A stretch of 64,000 bases of DNA from Castor canadensis. Its lineage: Eukaryota; Chordata; Mammalia; Rodentia; Castoridae. Both the position numbers and the translations under genes were made by a program. Shown here one piece after another: positions 51,106 through 63,317 of this stretch (position 1 is the stretch's first letter; each line of letters begins with the position of its first letter). The DNA lies in NCBI RefSeq assembly GCF_047511655.1, contig NC_133399.1, forward strand, positions 1,987,333 to 2,051,332. The letters run 5' to 3'. A model generated the notes under the pieces. The model was given only the letters and a program-made list of their open reading frames with translations. It was not told the DNA's origin and searched no databases.

Positions 51106-51900
51106 TATTGTTAACCAGAAAAAAGCCATGTTGGACTGAAATACATGCAGAGATGGATGAAGAGACAGATGTTACAATGAATGAGGCACAGAGATGGCTC
51201 AATACATCAGTGCATGGTTTATCGGGAGGAAGAATCGTGTGGAGGAGATCTGCAGCAAGAGATATGGTGCCCACAGGTGCTTTCAGAGATAAGGGTAGAT
51301 AAGTTAGTGGTTGAAATCCCAGGGAGGAGGGAGATCCAAGAAGAATCCAAGGATTGTGGCTTTGCAGGAATATCCTACATCTGGCTTCTGACATTCCTGA
51401 GATAATAGGGTCATTCTATGAGGCTGGGTGAGAAATTTCTAGGGAATAGCTAAAGGTGAATATTTTTTATTCTTTAGGGCTGGGTGGAGAGTTTCCACTA
51501 AGCCACCTGTAATGAGGAAGTCCTAATGTGGCTGCCCAATATTCACTCTAACAACTAGTATTATAGACTTCTGCCACCAGCATGCTGTTCATTCTATAAT
51601 AGTTGAAAACATAAACAAGTTTTCCAGGAATGACCATTCCCATTTGTAATGACCATAATAAGTGCTTGAGTTCTCAGAACCCCAGTACAATATTCCTACT
51701 TGAGTTTTACCACCCTTCTGCTATTGCACCTTTTATTTTCTTTTGCTTTGCTTTGCATAAGTAAACCTGCTCAACCATCCTATTACAGAAGCAGCAGCCC
51801 TTCCCTGTATTCAGTTGCCTACTTCTCTGTCCAAATAAACCTCTTCCTTATTTTATTTTTTTTTTCTTGGTGAATTCTTTTACCGAGAAGTACCACCAAA
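51106..51900 (+). mobile_element. Probable LTR, family not assigned
   Basis: AATAAA at 51,834-51,839 within 'tgtccaaataaacctcttcc' and a following T-rich U5-like end ('cttggtgaattcttttacc') suggest an LTR whose right end is near 51,900. The left end is unclear, and 51,106-51,480 may be unrelated. Confidence 0.4.
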
Positions 51901-52299
51901 CATCCCCAGCTCTCTCCTTATATGTGCTATATTTTATGTAGAAATTCAACCATATGTGCTCTCTGCTGAAGAAATTCTTCTATATTCCTTTTTTTAAGGA
52001 AGTAATTTGGCTACCTTTTTTTTCCCATTTGTGGTGCCTATCAACCAGAAGGCATGGTTTGTGTACATAACTGACTGTTTACTCTGAGTTGCCCTGTTCT
52101 CAGAACAGTTAAGACATAAAGCTCTACATCTGCTTGTACTAGTTTCCAGCACCTAGAAAGTTTGATTGTGGGATCGGGAAGTCCTTTGAGGAGATGCAGT
52201 GACAAACATTGGAAGCTGTGACATCCTTAATGCTCAAGGCTATGACTTCATTCAATTTTACTTCCACAAATTATCACTTGCAACTGTTCATTCCCCCTT

Positions 52300-53340
52300 C
52301 CCAGATCTCAGAGATCTTTCCTACTGATGGCCCAAGTGGGAAGAGATTTCCTCTATCCCTTGGCCATCTGACGAGTTTCCCACCACATGGAGCTCTTCAT
52401 TTAATCTTACTGAAGTCCTTCATCCTTGACCATTACTCCAGACCTGCACTCACTAAGTTAGCATCTGATATTGCTGGAGTTTCCTAAGGCAGGAAAATGC
52501 AGCAAACTTTCACTTCCAAAATGTTCTCCCACTACTGTACTTCAAAGGAATATGAAGAAGAGCAAAATTTCACAGAGCCAATTTGTTATGCAGACTAAAG
52601 ATGTCCTTAGACTAAATTTTTTGTATATTGAGACCAGTGTTTGTTATTCCTGAGGCTCTTATTTCTTTCCTCTTGGACCCTATCTGATGCCACACAGGAA
52701 AGCTCTTTCCCTTTCAGTGCACATTATGACATGCAGGTGTTTTACATATTTTTGTCTATTTTCTATGAAGCTGCAGTGCATGTTTTCTGAAGTTCTTCCT
52801 TTTCTGTAAGTCTGTCTTCTGTCACCTTAAGTATTCCATGCTTAAGCTTTCTCTTCCTCTGCTGATCAGATTTTCTAATTTGTAGATGATTCTGTTGACA
52901 ACTGAATATTCAATGTCTTCCCACCCTCACCCACCATGAAACATTCCTGCTGAGCAGGTTCTGCCTCTATGTCTCATAGATACTGTGGAAAGGCTGATGC
53001 CACTAGTCTACCACTTTTGCATTTATTAATGACTGTTGTGTAGTTACTCCTTTCTTTCAGTATTATAGTCTTGTTCCTTTTTTTCCCTATTTGTATGCTT
53101 TTTTTTCTTTATAATTGGTGCCTGTATTAAAGGTTTTTTTTTTTTTTGCAGTTACCACAAGTTATAAAGTCTTATGGTTATGTTACAATTTTAGCAAACA
53201 AAAACAACTGTAATTGCATAGAAATTTTCTGTGCTTTTTTCCCTTCCCATTCCACATTTAATACTTTCATGTTATACCTAAGATTTGAACTGAAAAACTG
53301 TGAGATTCATAAGTTCTTTTTAGATGAAACTGCTTAAATC
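52300..53340 (+). repeat. Duplicated block A, copy 3
   Basis: Partner of 2,420-3,480 and 27,736-28,240. The junction 'gttaccacaag' at 53,150 is continuous here, whereas copy 1 has a SINE just before the same site (at 3,199-3,290). Confidence 0.65.
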
Positions 53341-54469
53341 TGTCTTTCTGTATGCCTGACCTTCAGAGATCTGTAATCCTATTGATATGTTGTCTGATTC
53401 CTGGATTCTATGGTTGCGAGAATGAACACTTTCCAGAAATCAGCCACAAGGTACTATGAGATAAAATCACAGAAATGACAGGAACACCCTTGTGGGTCTC
53501 CTTTCAAGTGCTCAGCAGCTTCCCACTGTCACTACTTCAGTAGCTGTTCTCAGCAGCTCTAGGATGGCAAGTGGGCAGAAACCACCAAGGGGAAATTCAT
53601 TGTTCTCTGTTTGCAGGTCCAAGACTGACTTCAGCTTACAGTCATTGGCCTCAGCCCTGTACTATCTATTGCACATTATATGTGGTCATCACACCAACAC
53701 TGATGACTTTTTTTGGTGGTGTGTGAGGTTAGATATTCATGCCTCCAAAGCATGAATGAAGCTTTGCTTCTTTAGCCACAGTCCCAGTGCATTTTCCTCT
53801 GGGGTCTCTGTAACTTATTTGCCTATCTTGGCCTCAAGTTGTAATTGTCCTGATTTCAGCATCCCAAGTAGGAAGCATTACTTATATGAGCCACCAGCAC
53901 ACAGCCCAAGCTGATCATTTAATGCAGAGAAAAGTCACAGCTGCTGCAGTGGTTTGGTCTTGGATGTGCTATAGTAGTTGCCTGAAACTTAGTCTAATGC
54001 AATCATAGAATGACAGTCACAGGCAACAGGGTATGGAAAAGAGCAGTGTTTTATTTAAGGAGAGAGGAAAGAGTAGTAAATCTGTATTCTTGGGAGTGGC
54101 TTCAGAAAGGCAAAGCTCATGAGACTCATTACATAGTGGTTGTTATAAGGATGTTATTTCCTAATGAAGATAAACTGCTTGTGTCTTTGTATTACTGATC
54201 CATTTGCCATCAGCAGCCAATGTGTTTCATGGTTGCACCATGCTTACCGCTCTTTCCCTATCCCATGGACCTTAGGTCTGGCATACTGGCTGGACATCAA
54301 GCATGGAATAGCTTACATATCAATTTTATTTTCATCTTTACATATTTTTAGATAAGGCAATCAAATGTTAAGTCTTCTTATACCCACTGGTTCATTGGAT
54401 CCCTGACCTTCATTATGTTTGTCACTAGATCCACAGGCTTGATCACAGAGGAGACCTAGCTGGCTAAGG
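53341..54469. other. No gene recognised; one SINE half
   Basis: A B1-like SINE half on the minus strand lies at about 53,770-53,905 ('ttggcctcaagttgtaattg', 'gcatcccaagtaggaag', 'atgagccaccagcac'). The rest is unassigned. Confidence 0.45.
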
Positions 54470-54890
54470 GATATAGCTGGAATCGGGTATGTGTTCCTGG
54501 CCCTCTGCCAGGAAGAGGATTCCTTCTCTCCCTTTACTCATGCTGGATCACAAGCCAATAGAAGTGCTGCAGGGAGTAAATTGTAGGGAGAGACCAATCA
54601 GAGGCCATTAGGAAGAGGCCCCACTGCTTAACACAGAAAATGTATTTCCTGGTGCCACATTTTCTGCATCAACCTGTGCTTTTGAGATCCATCTCTGTGA
54701 CTCAGTTTCTCACTGTACTATGCTTGTGTCACTTGATTTGGGAGAAACAGGTAACCACAGAAGCAGGAAATGGTGAGTTTGTGGTGTGCATCCTAAGACT
54801 AGGTTGGAACAGGGGATTTATACCAGCCTTAGTGGCTGTGATGGAAATGAACCTCATCGTCACAGCTCTGAACTCTGCCACCTAAATGAT
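54470..54890 (+). promoter_or_regulatory. Block B copy 5: promoter/exon-1-like block with ATG|GTGAGT
   Basis: It has a CCAAT box in 'gagaccaatcagaggcc' (54,587), 'gcttaacacagaaaatg', 'gactcagtttctcactgt', and 'agaagcaggaa' ahead of ATG at 54,770-54,772. A consensus donor GTGAGT follows directly. This is the best-preserved start/donor pair among the five B copies and matches the exon-1 end at 29,995 ('agaagcgggaaATG|GTGAG'). A KRAB-flank copy lies 6 kb downstream but has no KRAB exon, so it may be an orphan first exon or belong to a gene beyond the window. Confidence 0.55.
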
Positions 54891-54914
54891 TGCTGGTGCT
54901 GCTTGTCACTTGGT

Positions 54915-55005
54915 CTTCTCTTTTCCAGGGTTGGTGCTGATGGATCATCCTCCTGTTGTCTGCCTCCTGAGTAGCTAGGACTACAGGCATGGGGCACCCA
55001 ATGCA
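54915..55005 (-). repeat. B1-like SINE half, minus strand
   Basis: 'gatcatcctcctgttgtctg', 'cctcctgagtagctagga' and 'ctacaggcatggggcacc'. Confidence 0.8.
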
Positions 55006-55269
55006 ACTGATAATAATTGTTTTCTTGATTTCTAGATATTACTGTCATAACAGTTTTGGACAATGCTTATGTGTTTTTCCAATATTATACTTACCTCTTA
55101 ACTTATTCAGAATGCATTTCTTCAGACAGAAACTCCAAATGTTAAATTAGGAAAGGTGATGCAAACCCTGAATTAGGCATTGCTATGCTTAGGGAGGAGG
55201 GTCAAAAATTCAGTGCCAACGTGAGAGAAATAGAAGCAGAGATAAATACTCAATGCATGGAAATGTGGC

Positions 55270-55410
55270 ACAGGGAAGAAGAGATGGCAGTACATGTTGA
55301 AAATCCCAGCTAGCTGGGAGACTGACATAAGAGGTTGGGAGATTCAGGCAAACCATCGATAGCATGGGTGCCCCCATAAAGTCCACATTGCATCCTTTCA
55401 CTGGCATGCT
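55270..55410 (+). repeat. B1-like SINE half
   Basis: 'tgaaaatcccagctagctgg', 'gagactgacataagaggttg' and 'gattcaggcaaacc'. Confidence 0.6.
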
Positions 55411-55509
55411 TTCACTTTAGACAGGGCATAACCTGACCTCTAAACAGTAAGTGATAAATATAGTCCTTGAGGTTTTTTACCCATGCACATTAGTCTAAAA
55501 TATGTCTTC

Positions 55510-55600
55510 TGTGCTTTCAGTGTCACCCAAGAAGCAAGGTCACCTGCTTAGCAAGAATAAGCCACTCGGTTCAAACACGAGTACTGCAAAAAACAAAATA
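55510..55600 (+). repeat. tRNA-derived SINE, worn
   Basis: 'gcaaggtcacctgcttagca' and 'cggttcaaacacgagtactg' followed by an A-rich tail. Confidence 0.7.
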
Positions 55601-55929
55601 TGTCCACAAGATTTTTCTCACATGTTAGTGTGCTTACTAAATAAGCACATAGTCCCAAATTTGCCCCTCAATGGAGAAAAAGAATGTGGAATCTAAAACA
55701 TTTCTTTCTTCTAGCCATTGGGCTCTGCTACCAGTTTGTAGGCTGACCTCCCAAATCAGAAACAAACTCTAGCTTCTCTTTCACTTCTCTGGCTCCCTTC
55801 TCCTGCTAAATTTTCCTGGCCTTAATTAGAGTGTTCAGCCCCAGACATAGTACCTGCTATTTCTAAAACCATCATAGCAGGCATAGTATCATGATTTGCC
55901 AAAATACTGACCTCTGCCACCACAGATTC

Positions 55930-56200
<271 letters not shown>

Positions 56201-56294
56201 TGGCTGCATAAAGAGTTAAGTAAATATAAGTTGATTTGACAGGATTACCTTTTATCAGAGTTCAGACCATTCCTGAAATCATATCTCTGTTATT

Positions 56295-56620
56295 TATTTA
56301 TTTTAGCAGTAATGGGGTTTGAATCCAGGGCCTCTACTTCTTACATAGGCATTCTCTCATTCCAGCCAGGCCCTCAAGACCTTTTGTGCTGTTTTAGTGA
56401 TTTTTCAGATAGGGTCTCCCAGTTTTCCCATGGCTGCCTCAGACTATGATCCTCCCAAGGGTGCCTCCCATGTAGCTACAATTATAGGAACATACAACCA
56501 GGGAAAGTTATTGACTGACATGTTGGTGTCACTAATTTTTCCCCAGGCTGGTCTCAAACCATGGTCCTCCCCATCTCCTTCTGAGTAGATGGGATTACAG
56601 ACATGAGCCACCACAGCAAC
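56295..56620 (-). repeat. Composite SINE, minus strand (possibly two overlapping)
   Basis: 'gtttgaatccagggcctcta', 'cctcagactatgatcctccc', then 'ccccaggctggtctcaaacc' and 'gattacagacatgagccacc'. Confidence 0.8.
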
Positions 56621-56827
56621 CAAGCAGAAAATGGGCTATTTTTGCACAACAATTTTATCCTTGGTGTCACAGTGAACAGAGGTTACAAAAACTAAGCCCC
56701 CTTTTTTGCATTAAATCAGGGAGTATGACTTCAGTCAGTTCAATTTTGCCATACTTCACAAAATCATTTTTAAGTGACACTCGTCTGTGTCTTCTTTAAT
56801 GCCAAAACAAAGAATTATTTAACTTTT

Positions 56828-56912
56828 TTTTTTCTGGTGCAACTGGGGTTGAACTTAGGTGGTTTTGCTAGGAAGGTGGCCTACCATTTGAGCCACTCCA
56901 CCAGCCTGCAAT
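56828..56912 (-). repeat. tRNA-derived SINE, minus strand
   Basis: 'ggggttgaacttaggtggtt' and 'catttgagccactccaccag'. Confidence 0.85.
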
Positions 56913-57109
56913 ATCCTTTCTTTTTTCACATTTGTAATCATATATAAATGTCCCAAAAGAAAAATTTAGCAGTATACTGTGTACTTGCAACCGTTGATAA
57001 GGAAGAAGATGAATGAGCACAAGTACATGTAGGATGGTATAGAGGACTGTGGAGCATTCCAAGATTCCTACATTGTCCCCAAACCTGGACAATATTTGAC
57101 TGGCTAAAA

Positions 57110-57395
57110 TGCTGGGGGTCTGGTTTAAGGGTAGAATATCAGCCTAGCAAGTGCTAGACCTGAGTTCAAATGCCAGGACCACAAAAAAGTGGATGAAGGA
57201 TATTGTAGAGGTACACGCTTGAAATTCCAAGTACTGAGGAGGCTGTGGCACAAAGATCATGAGTTGGACACCTGCCTGTGCCACTGAGTGTGATCCTACA
57301 TCAAAGAAAAAGGTTTTGGGAACATATCTCAGCAATGGAAAGCTTCTCTAGCAGGCACCAGGCCTTGGGCTCAATCACCAGTAATATACACATAC
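57110..57395 (+). repeat. SINE pair (tRNA-like, B1-like, tRNA-like)
   Basis: 'ctgagttcaaatgccaggac', 'attccaagtactgaggaggc', 'gtgccactgagtgtgatcct', then 'ttgggctcaatcaccagtaa'. It parallels 47,572-47,765 and the surrounding 'gcaaatctacattgcaaagt', showing a larger duplication (about 47.6-48.0 and 57.1-57.5 kb). Confidence 0.8.
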
Positions 57396-57807
57396 AAACA
57401 CACACACAGGAATTAAAAGAGGAAAGTGTATTGGCATAAGCTGCAAATGTACATTGCAAAGTGTAGGAAAAGGGAAAGTAAAAATGGAAAAAGTATATTT
57501 GGCAGTTTAGACAAAATGGAATACAGAGGAAGTACTAGAAAATGAGAAAGTAGAGATACTGGAAAAATTTTTTTAGAATTACATATCTGTTTAATTATTA
57601 AATATTTTTGTTTGGGAGAACATCAAGAGAGTGAACATAGTAGTAACAAATGACCTAAAAAAAGGTTAAAAACTGGAAAAGTTTTTAAACAACAAAAACA
57701 TGTATAACAAATAGAAGTGTTTACAGAATTCATCTATGTCAATTATCCCTTTAAACTTGAATTATCTAAAAACACCAAATGGAAGACACAGTAGATTAAA
57801 AACCAAG

Positions 57808-57898
57808 AACAGGGTTGGTGACATGGCTCAAATGGTAGATCATCTGCCTAGCAAGCATGAGGCCTTGAGTTCAAGCCCCAGTACCACACACAAAAAAC
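57808..57898 (+). repeat. tRNA-derived SINE, well preserved
   Basis: 'atggctcaaatggtagatca', 'ctgcctagcaagcatgaggc' and 'gttcaagccccagtaccaca'. Confidence 0.92.
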
Positions 57899-58354
57899 CC
57901 AACTTTCTGTTGTGTTCAAGAAAGCCATTTTAAATAGAAAGACATTAGCATGGAGGGTGTGGAGTGGTGTGCAAAGGTTTAAAATTTTGATTTCCGTGGG
58001 AGGAATAATTTCAAGAGAAACATGGGGTGACATCATAAGTATAGTTAACAATTTATTGTACTCCTGAAAATGACTAAGGGACTAGATATTAAGTATTATC
58101 ACTGTCATATATGAGAATGTGAGGTAATGCACATTGTATTATGTCCATTTAGCCATTCAACAATCTATGCATATTTCAAGCACTATGCATATAATAAATT
58201 TATATGTTTTTGTGCTATACAAACACTTTATGTATAACATAAACAGAAATGTACCAGCAGATTCAATGTAAAAACATGTACACACAACACCAATCTAAGC
58301 TAAGTTGGTACCAGACATTGCTGCTTCAAGAGACTAGACTGTAATGCTACTCTC

Positions 58355-58530
58355 TTACAGGCTGAGATCAGGAAGGTCTTGGTTTGAGGCCAGTGTGGCC
58401 AAATAGTTCTCTAGTCCCCATCTGCAAAAGAACCAGATTAAAATGAACTGCAGGTGTGGCTCAAGTGGTAAAGAACCTGGGCTGCAAGCACAAAACCCTA
58501 AGTTCAAACCCCAATTCAACCAAGAAAAAA
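58355..58530 (+). repeat. Composite SINE
   Basis: 'ggctgagatcaggaaggtct', 'gaggccagtgtggccaaata', then 'ggtgtggctcaagtggtaaa' and 'gttcaaaccccaattcaacc'. Confidence 0.85.
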
Positions 58531-58829
58531 TTTAATTTGAACATTTCAGCACACCAGTAAGTGACAGATCAAGGGAGGAAATCAGTAATGATTAAGTTTA
58601 ACTCAAAACCTCATAACCCAACTGGATTCAATTGTTGTCATAGAATTTAGTCCAAAGCTGCAGAGTAACAATATTTTCATGAGCGGATGGTTTATTCACA
58701 AACGTATACCACGTTTGGAATTATAGCATGCACCTGAATTAATGTAAACTTATAGAAAGCAACATCTGGGATTAGCGGAGGAGTGTTGACCCTGTGATGC
58801 TGCAAAGTAATTGAAAACAGTTTGGTCAT

Positions 58830-59015
58830 TGCCAGTGGCTCATGCCTGTAATCCTAGTTACTCAGGAGGTAGAGATAAGGAGGATCATGGCTTGAAGCCA
58901 GCTCAGAAAATACTTTGCCAGTCCCTATCTTGCAAAAAACCCATCACAAAAATGAGCTGGTAGGTGGCACAAAGTGTAGGGCCTGAGCTCAAATCCGAGT
59001 ACTGCAAAAGAAAAA
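58830..59015 (+). repeat. Composite B1-like plus tRNA-like SINE
   Basis: 'gtggctcatgcctgtaatcc', 'tagttactcaggaggtagag', 'gaagccagctcagaaaatac', 'atgagctggtaggtggcaca', 'ctgagctcaaatccgagtac'. Confidence 0.92.
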
Positions 59016-59254
59016 GTAAGAAACAGATGAATCATATGTGCATGGAGTTTGTTGTTCTGTCCTTTCTGAGGTTGTAACTCTGGTTGTCATCGGACTGTTT
59101 TTTCCACAGTGTTTGGATTTGACATGGATAGATATCCTGGAGGAACATCAAACAATCTATATATGGAGAAAATCAATGGATGTCAGTCATTTTTTTCAGT
59201 ACAGAGGTTTGAAATCAGGACGTATACCATTAGTCACTCATCAATTCCATTTTG

Positions 59255-59480
59255 TGAAAGGTTTTTCTTCAGGATAGGGTCTTGTGAACTATTTGCCTAG
59301 TCTGGCTTCTCACCCTTATGCTCCTGATCTCTGCCTCCTGAGTAGCCAGGATTATACGCATGAGCCACAGGTGCCTGGGTAATGGGTGATTTTTTTTTTT
59401 TGGCAGTACTGGAGTTGGAACTCCAGGCCTCATGCTTGTTAGGCAGGTGTTCAACCACTTTGGCCACACCACCAGCCCAA
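59255..59480 (-). repeat. Composite SINE pair, minus strand
   Basis: 'gatctctgcctcctgagtag', 'gattatacgcatgagccaca', then T11, 'ggcagtactggagttggaac' and 'tggccacaccaccagccc'. Confidence 0.9.
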
Positions 59481-59954
59481 TGTCAGTCTTTTGCAAAGCA
59501 ACATTTAAGTACATTTATGCATTTACAGTTACTTAAAGTCACCTTAAGAAGTCCAAACTGAGACTTTTCTCTGATCAATTTTTTTTCTGTTCAAGGGAGA
59601 GGTGTATTTTTATTTTGATAGAAGGAGGGGCTAGAAGGGCTTGATGGATTCCAAGAGTCAAATCCTTATGTTGCTGTTATCATCACTAGGTATTGATGTA
59701 CTTTTGGACTCCCTTTCAAGAATCACTCTAGTCCTCATATAATAGGTGATAAAACTGTGCTGAAAAGCATCAATTCCTTGAAGAATTAACTAAAGGCAAG
59801 AGAAAAGCATGCACTCCATTTTTGTATCTGTCTTTTCTCTAAGCCTTTCCCTCTGCAGTCAACTTTCTACCACCTTGGAAGAAGGACAGAAATAACTCGT
59901 AACATCTTCATAACAAGGGACATAAACTGTCCCCAACAGTAGACCTTCCTCAGG
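59481..59954. other. No gene recognised
   Basis: Unassigned; the sequence from about 59,880 on may be the start of the LTR-like copy that follows. Confidence 0.4.
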
Positions 59955-60135
59955 GTGGACCACAGCCTGTTGACAATAAATCCAGATAAAAACTCTGGAA
60001 CATCTCCCAGAACAAGGACAGACATAATGACCAACCAGAACACACCTGTGACTGGGACTGTTTATGCATATCTTTGTCCCCCAGTTCTTTGTCTACTTAA
60101 ATCTGTAACTCATGTCTGCGCCATAAAGATGGCTG
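59955..60135 (+). mobile_element. LTR-like fragment
   Basis: Matches 25,161-25,345: 'aaaactctggaacatctccc', 'agaacaaggacagacataat', 'tttgtcccccagttctttgt', 'ctacttaaatctgtaact'. It ends in 'gccataaag', like the TATA/R border of an LTR. Confidence 0.5.
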
Positions 60136-60139
60136 AAGA

Positions 60140-60455
60140 TTGGCTAGGTGCTCATTCTGCCTCTTCGCATGGCTTCCATGAGTTCAAACCCCAGTATGGA
60201 AAAAAAAAAGATGGGGAATCATGATCATACAAAGCAAATACATGCCTTATCTGGCATCTTCAGTGTAGCCAATGTCATAGGTCGTAGTTCTAAACTTACA
60301 GATCTCTACAGTCTGGGCTGTCCTCATTTAATGGGGATTTACGTCAGGGCTTTATGGTTGGTAGTGAGTCCCAAAGTATTTGCCCAGGCTGGTCCTACTG
60401 TTCTCTGCCTCCTGAGTAGCTAAGATAACAGGCTTAAGCCACCAGCGTCCACCTA
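60140..60455. repeat. SINE remnants on both strands
   Basis: A plus-strand tail 'gagttcaaaccccagtatgg' with A9 ends at 60,210. A minus-strand B1-like half covers about 60,330-60,455 ('ttgcccaggctggtcctact', 'gcctcctgagtagctaagat'). Confidence 0.75.
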
Positions 60456-60479
60456 TTGGGATCACTATTTCCGTCCAAT

Positions 60480-61165
60480 GATTTTACATGCTATTAGGCA
60501 TTGATTCTCCATGCTACACTTTGTAGCTAGTTTTTTTCACTAGTGAGATGTGTTGTGAGATTTGGAGAATTGTATATATCCAATCAGATTTTGTGACTTG
60601 TTTAATCCAATACATATCTACAGACATGTGCTGCACTTCTTGGTTCATTAAGCATTCACATGCTAAAGTGACATCTAGTTTTAGCTGAGTTATCCTTAAT
60701 GAGTCTTATTTAGTGTTTTATTTGCATTGGTCAGTAAGAAACCAGGTAGGAGGTTCCAAATGCTATAACTTGGTGCAATCACAGAAGAGTTGCTCAATTC
60801 CCCATGAAACAAAATTTTGAAAAGAAGTATTAAACATACTTTGTCATAGCAACACTTTATTTAACACTGGGAATGTATTTTAGGTTTTAATCCTGTAGGC
60901 CCCCTCTAATGAACATTACAGAAATGTGCAAATAATCACGGATGCCACAGGAATAAATTCTTCACTTGCAATAGGATATTGTTGGCACAAATTGATTTAG
61001 AACACTCTCCCCTTTCTACAGTTAAATTGTAGAGGCTCATCCCAACAGCAGTTCTGAGATACCTGTAGATATGGACCTTTTTCCCATGGATTTGTGACAT
61101 TGTTTCACCTCTGGACATGGGATATGCTTCTTATGGGAGGTGAGTACTAGGATTTGCTTTCTTCT
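60480..61165 (+). pseudogene. KRAB-exon upstream flank, copy 3, truncated
   Basis: Aligns with 41,590-42,190 and 1,030-1,280: 'gagtcttatttag', 'gtaagaaaccaggtag', 'aacattacagaaatgtgcaa', 'acactctcccctttctacag', and 'tgttaaattgtagaggctca'-like sequence. The similarity stops near 61,165 at a pyrimidine-rich foreign sequence, before the KRAB exon would begin. The exon is missing from the rest of the window. Confidence 0.65.
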
Positions 61166-63317
61166 AATCCATTCCTCCCTGTCCTCAGGCCCTGTGTCCC
61201 TTCCCCATCAGTGTGTTGACCCGAGCATGCAGTGGCAGATGCTGCGATGCACTTTCTTAATCCAGCCCCATGTGGCATGAGTTATGTGGGGCCTATGTGC
61301 ACCCATGAACCACTGTGGCTGCATTCTGATAGGCACGCTGCTGGGAGGGGTGGAATTACAGAGGTGGCCAATGACTCAGGGTACAAGTCAAGCTTCTGGG
61401 CCAGGTGGAGAGGGAGTCAGGACTGCCCATGAGGCCTTACGTTATCATCCTTGGTGGCCTTCCTCAGGCTGCCATGCATCTGCACCCTTACTTCCCCTCC
61501 CCCTCCTCCCTTCTCTCTGCTCCCTTTCTAATTCCCAAGCCCAGGCAGCTAATCTTGTTGTTTTATTATAATCTTTTAGAAAATGTATTGTTTCATTTTA
61601 CGTGTTGTTTTTGGTATCAGCTTCTTCACCCAACATATACCAGCTCTGATGTTTGAATACTTGTGTTGTCATTCAGGGTCAGCATTCCATTTAGGAACCC
61701 TCATGCAGGGTTGCAAGAGACTGACCCTTCAGAGAATGGTAAGAAGTCAGGGGACCCCGCAGCTTGTTCATGCATTGACATCTGCAGGAAGCTTTTTTAG
61801 GTAGGCAAGGTCTAGAGGACCTGCCACTGAGACTTCTGGGAGATAAGGGGGATGCCCCAATGATCTTGGAATTGGTTGCAGTCTCTACCAAAGGACAACT
61901 TTCCTCCTTCCCTTTTCCTCTCTCTCTCACTCTCCACCAGCCAGCAGAGGGAAATCCATTCCAGAGCCCTTGTGCTGGGGTGGAGGGATGAATGGATTCT
62001 CTACCTTCTCTCCCCTCTCCCTCTGCCCACCAGCCAGTATAGGGAAAGCCAACATATTCAATTGATTGTATCCTTAAGTACTGGGAGATGCTTTGATCCT
62101 ACTAACCAAAAATACGTTGACTAGTTCTCTTCATAGCCCTTTTGAAATTATTTACTATTTTTACATCCTGCCAAATCCTAAGGTATTATTCTGATAAGAC
62201 TAAAATAAACAAAATTTGGCCTAAGTAAAAATTCCTTAAATAGTTCTAATACTGCTAGTGTCTTCTATGTGTATGTAAATGTTATATATCATTTACAAAG
62301 TTAAAAATGTATACATGTAAACAGGTATAGTTCTCTTATCTAAGGTACATTCTATCTCAGAAGGTTTTTGACATTTCTGCTCTTTATAGCAAATGCTAAA
62401 GTTCTGCCATTTAGGCCTGACATCTGTCTGTTAGAAAAACATTGGCATATCTAACATCTATCTGTTCATCAGATAAGCATTGGTTTAACTGACATTGGCT
62501 ATATCCCCTCTGGTGGGGATTAATTAAGCCCCACCTATGAGACATTTTTAAATAAATCTAATTGTTGCTTAACTGGCTAGAAAGTTCACATTGGCACTGA
62601 CTTCTGATCTGTTTGATGTGTTACTTGCCCTCTGTTGGACCAAATCTGACTTTCTGGACTTTCAGGGAAAAGCTGCTCTGCTCTGAGAGCCTGCATACCT
62701 TCCAGTTGTGGATGTCCCACCCCTAAGACCCTCCTTTCATGTCCTCCCTCAATCTGCAGTTCATTTTTGAAACATATTGTGTAGATACAGGGCAAGGACA
62801 ATATCAATTATGCCACAGAAGGCAACAACTTCAAACGCTCCACTTCTACACCAAATTCATGTGCATCCACCTTGCACTCACTTGGGCAATGCAGGGATGT
62901 CTGTAAATTTAGGGATTTATTATGAAAGTACTTGCGCTGGGGACTGGCTCTGGATTTAAGACCTTCTTTCAAAATTTAGGTGATTTTGTTCAATCAGATC
63001 TGCCTAGAGATTGGTCAGAGCAGCGACCCCTTGTGTCAAAGCCCATTCTGCACTGGAGCCCATGATCTCATGCCCTGTCCTTAGATAGGCATCCAGAGAT
63101 TGGAGGATGCCATGGCTTGCACTGTATGTCAACGCGTGTCCACACAGGATTTACCCACCCCAGAACAAATATAGGAAGGTGCTGGAATCTAGTATAAGCA
63201 CATGGTGAGTTTTGCTTATGCCTCTATGTTATGAGAACCATGACAACTCCGAATAAACAGAGTCAGTTTTCCACACAAAGCACACCTGGTTGATAGGTAA
63301 ACACCACAATTTTTCTT
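61166..63317 (+). mobile_element. Probable old LTR-element remnant, poorly resolved
   Basis: Differs in composition from its surroundings. A pyrimidine-rich stretch at 61,480-61,550, a near-repeat of 'ccaccagccagcagagggaaa' (61,937 and 62,028), AT-rich sequence at 62,130-62,480 faintly like the AT-rich copies at 16 and 24 kb, and finally TATAAGC (63,193) and AATAAA (63,252) near the right end suggest a retroviral remnant. No protein motif is readable, and borders are approximate. Confidence 0.35.

Noticed and set aside
57808-57898. tRNA-like sequence with B-box
   Set aside because: It is the head of a SINE, with the usual SINE tail and many sister copies; no cloverleaf with an anticodon stem can be supported.
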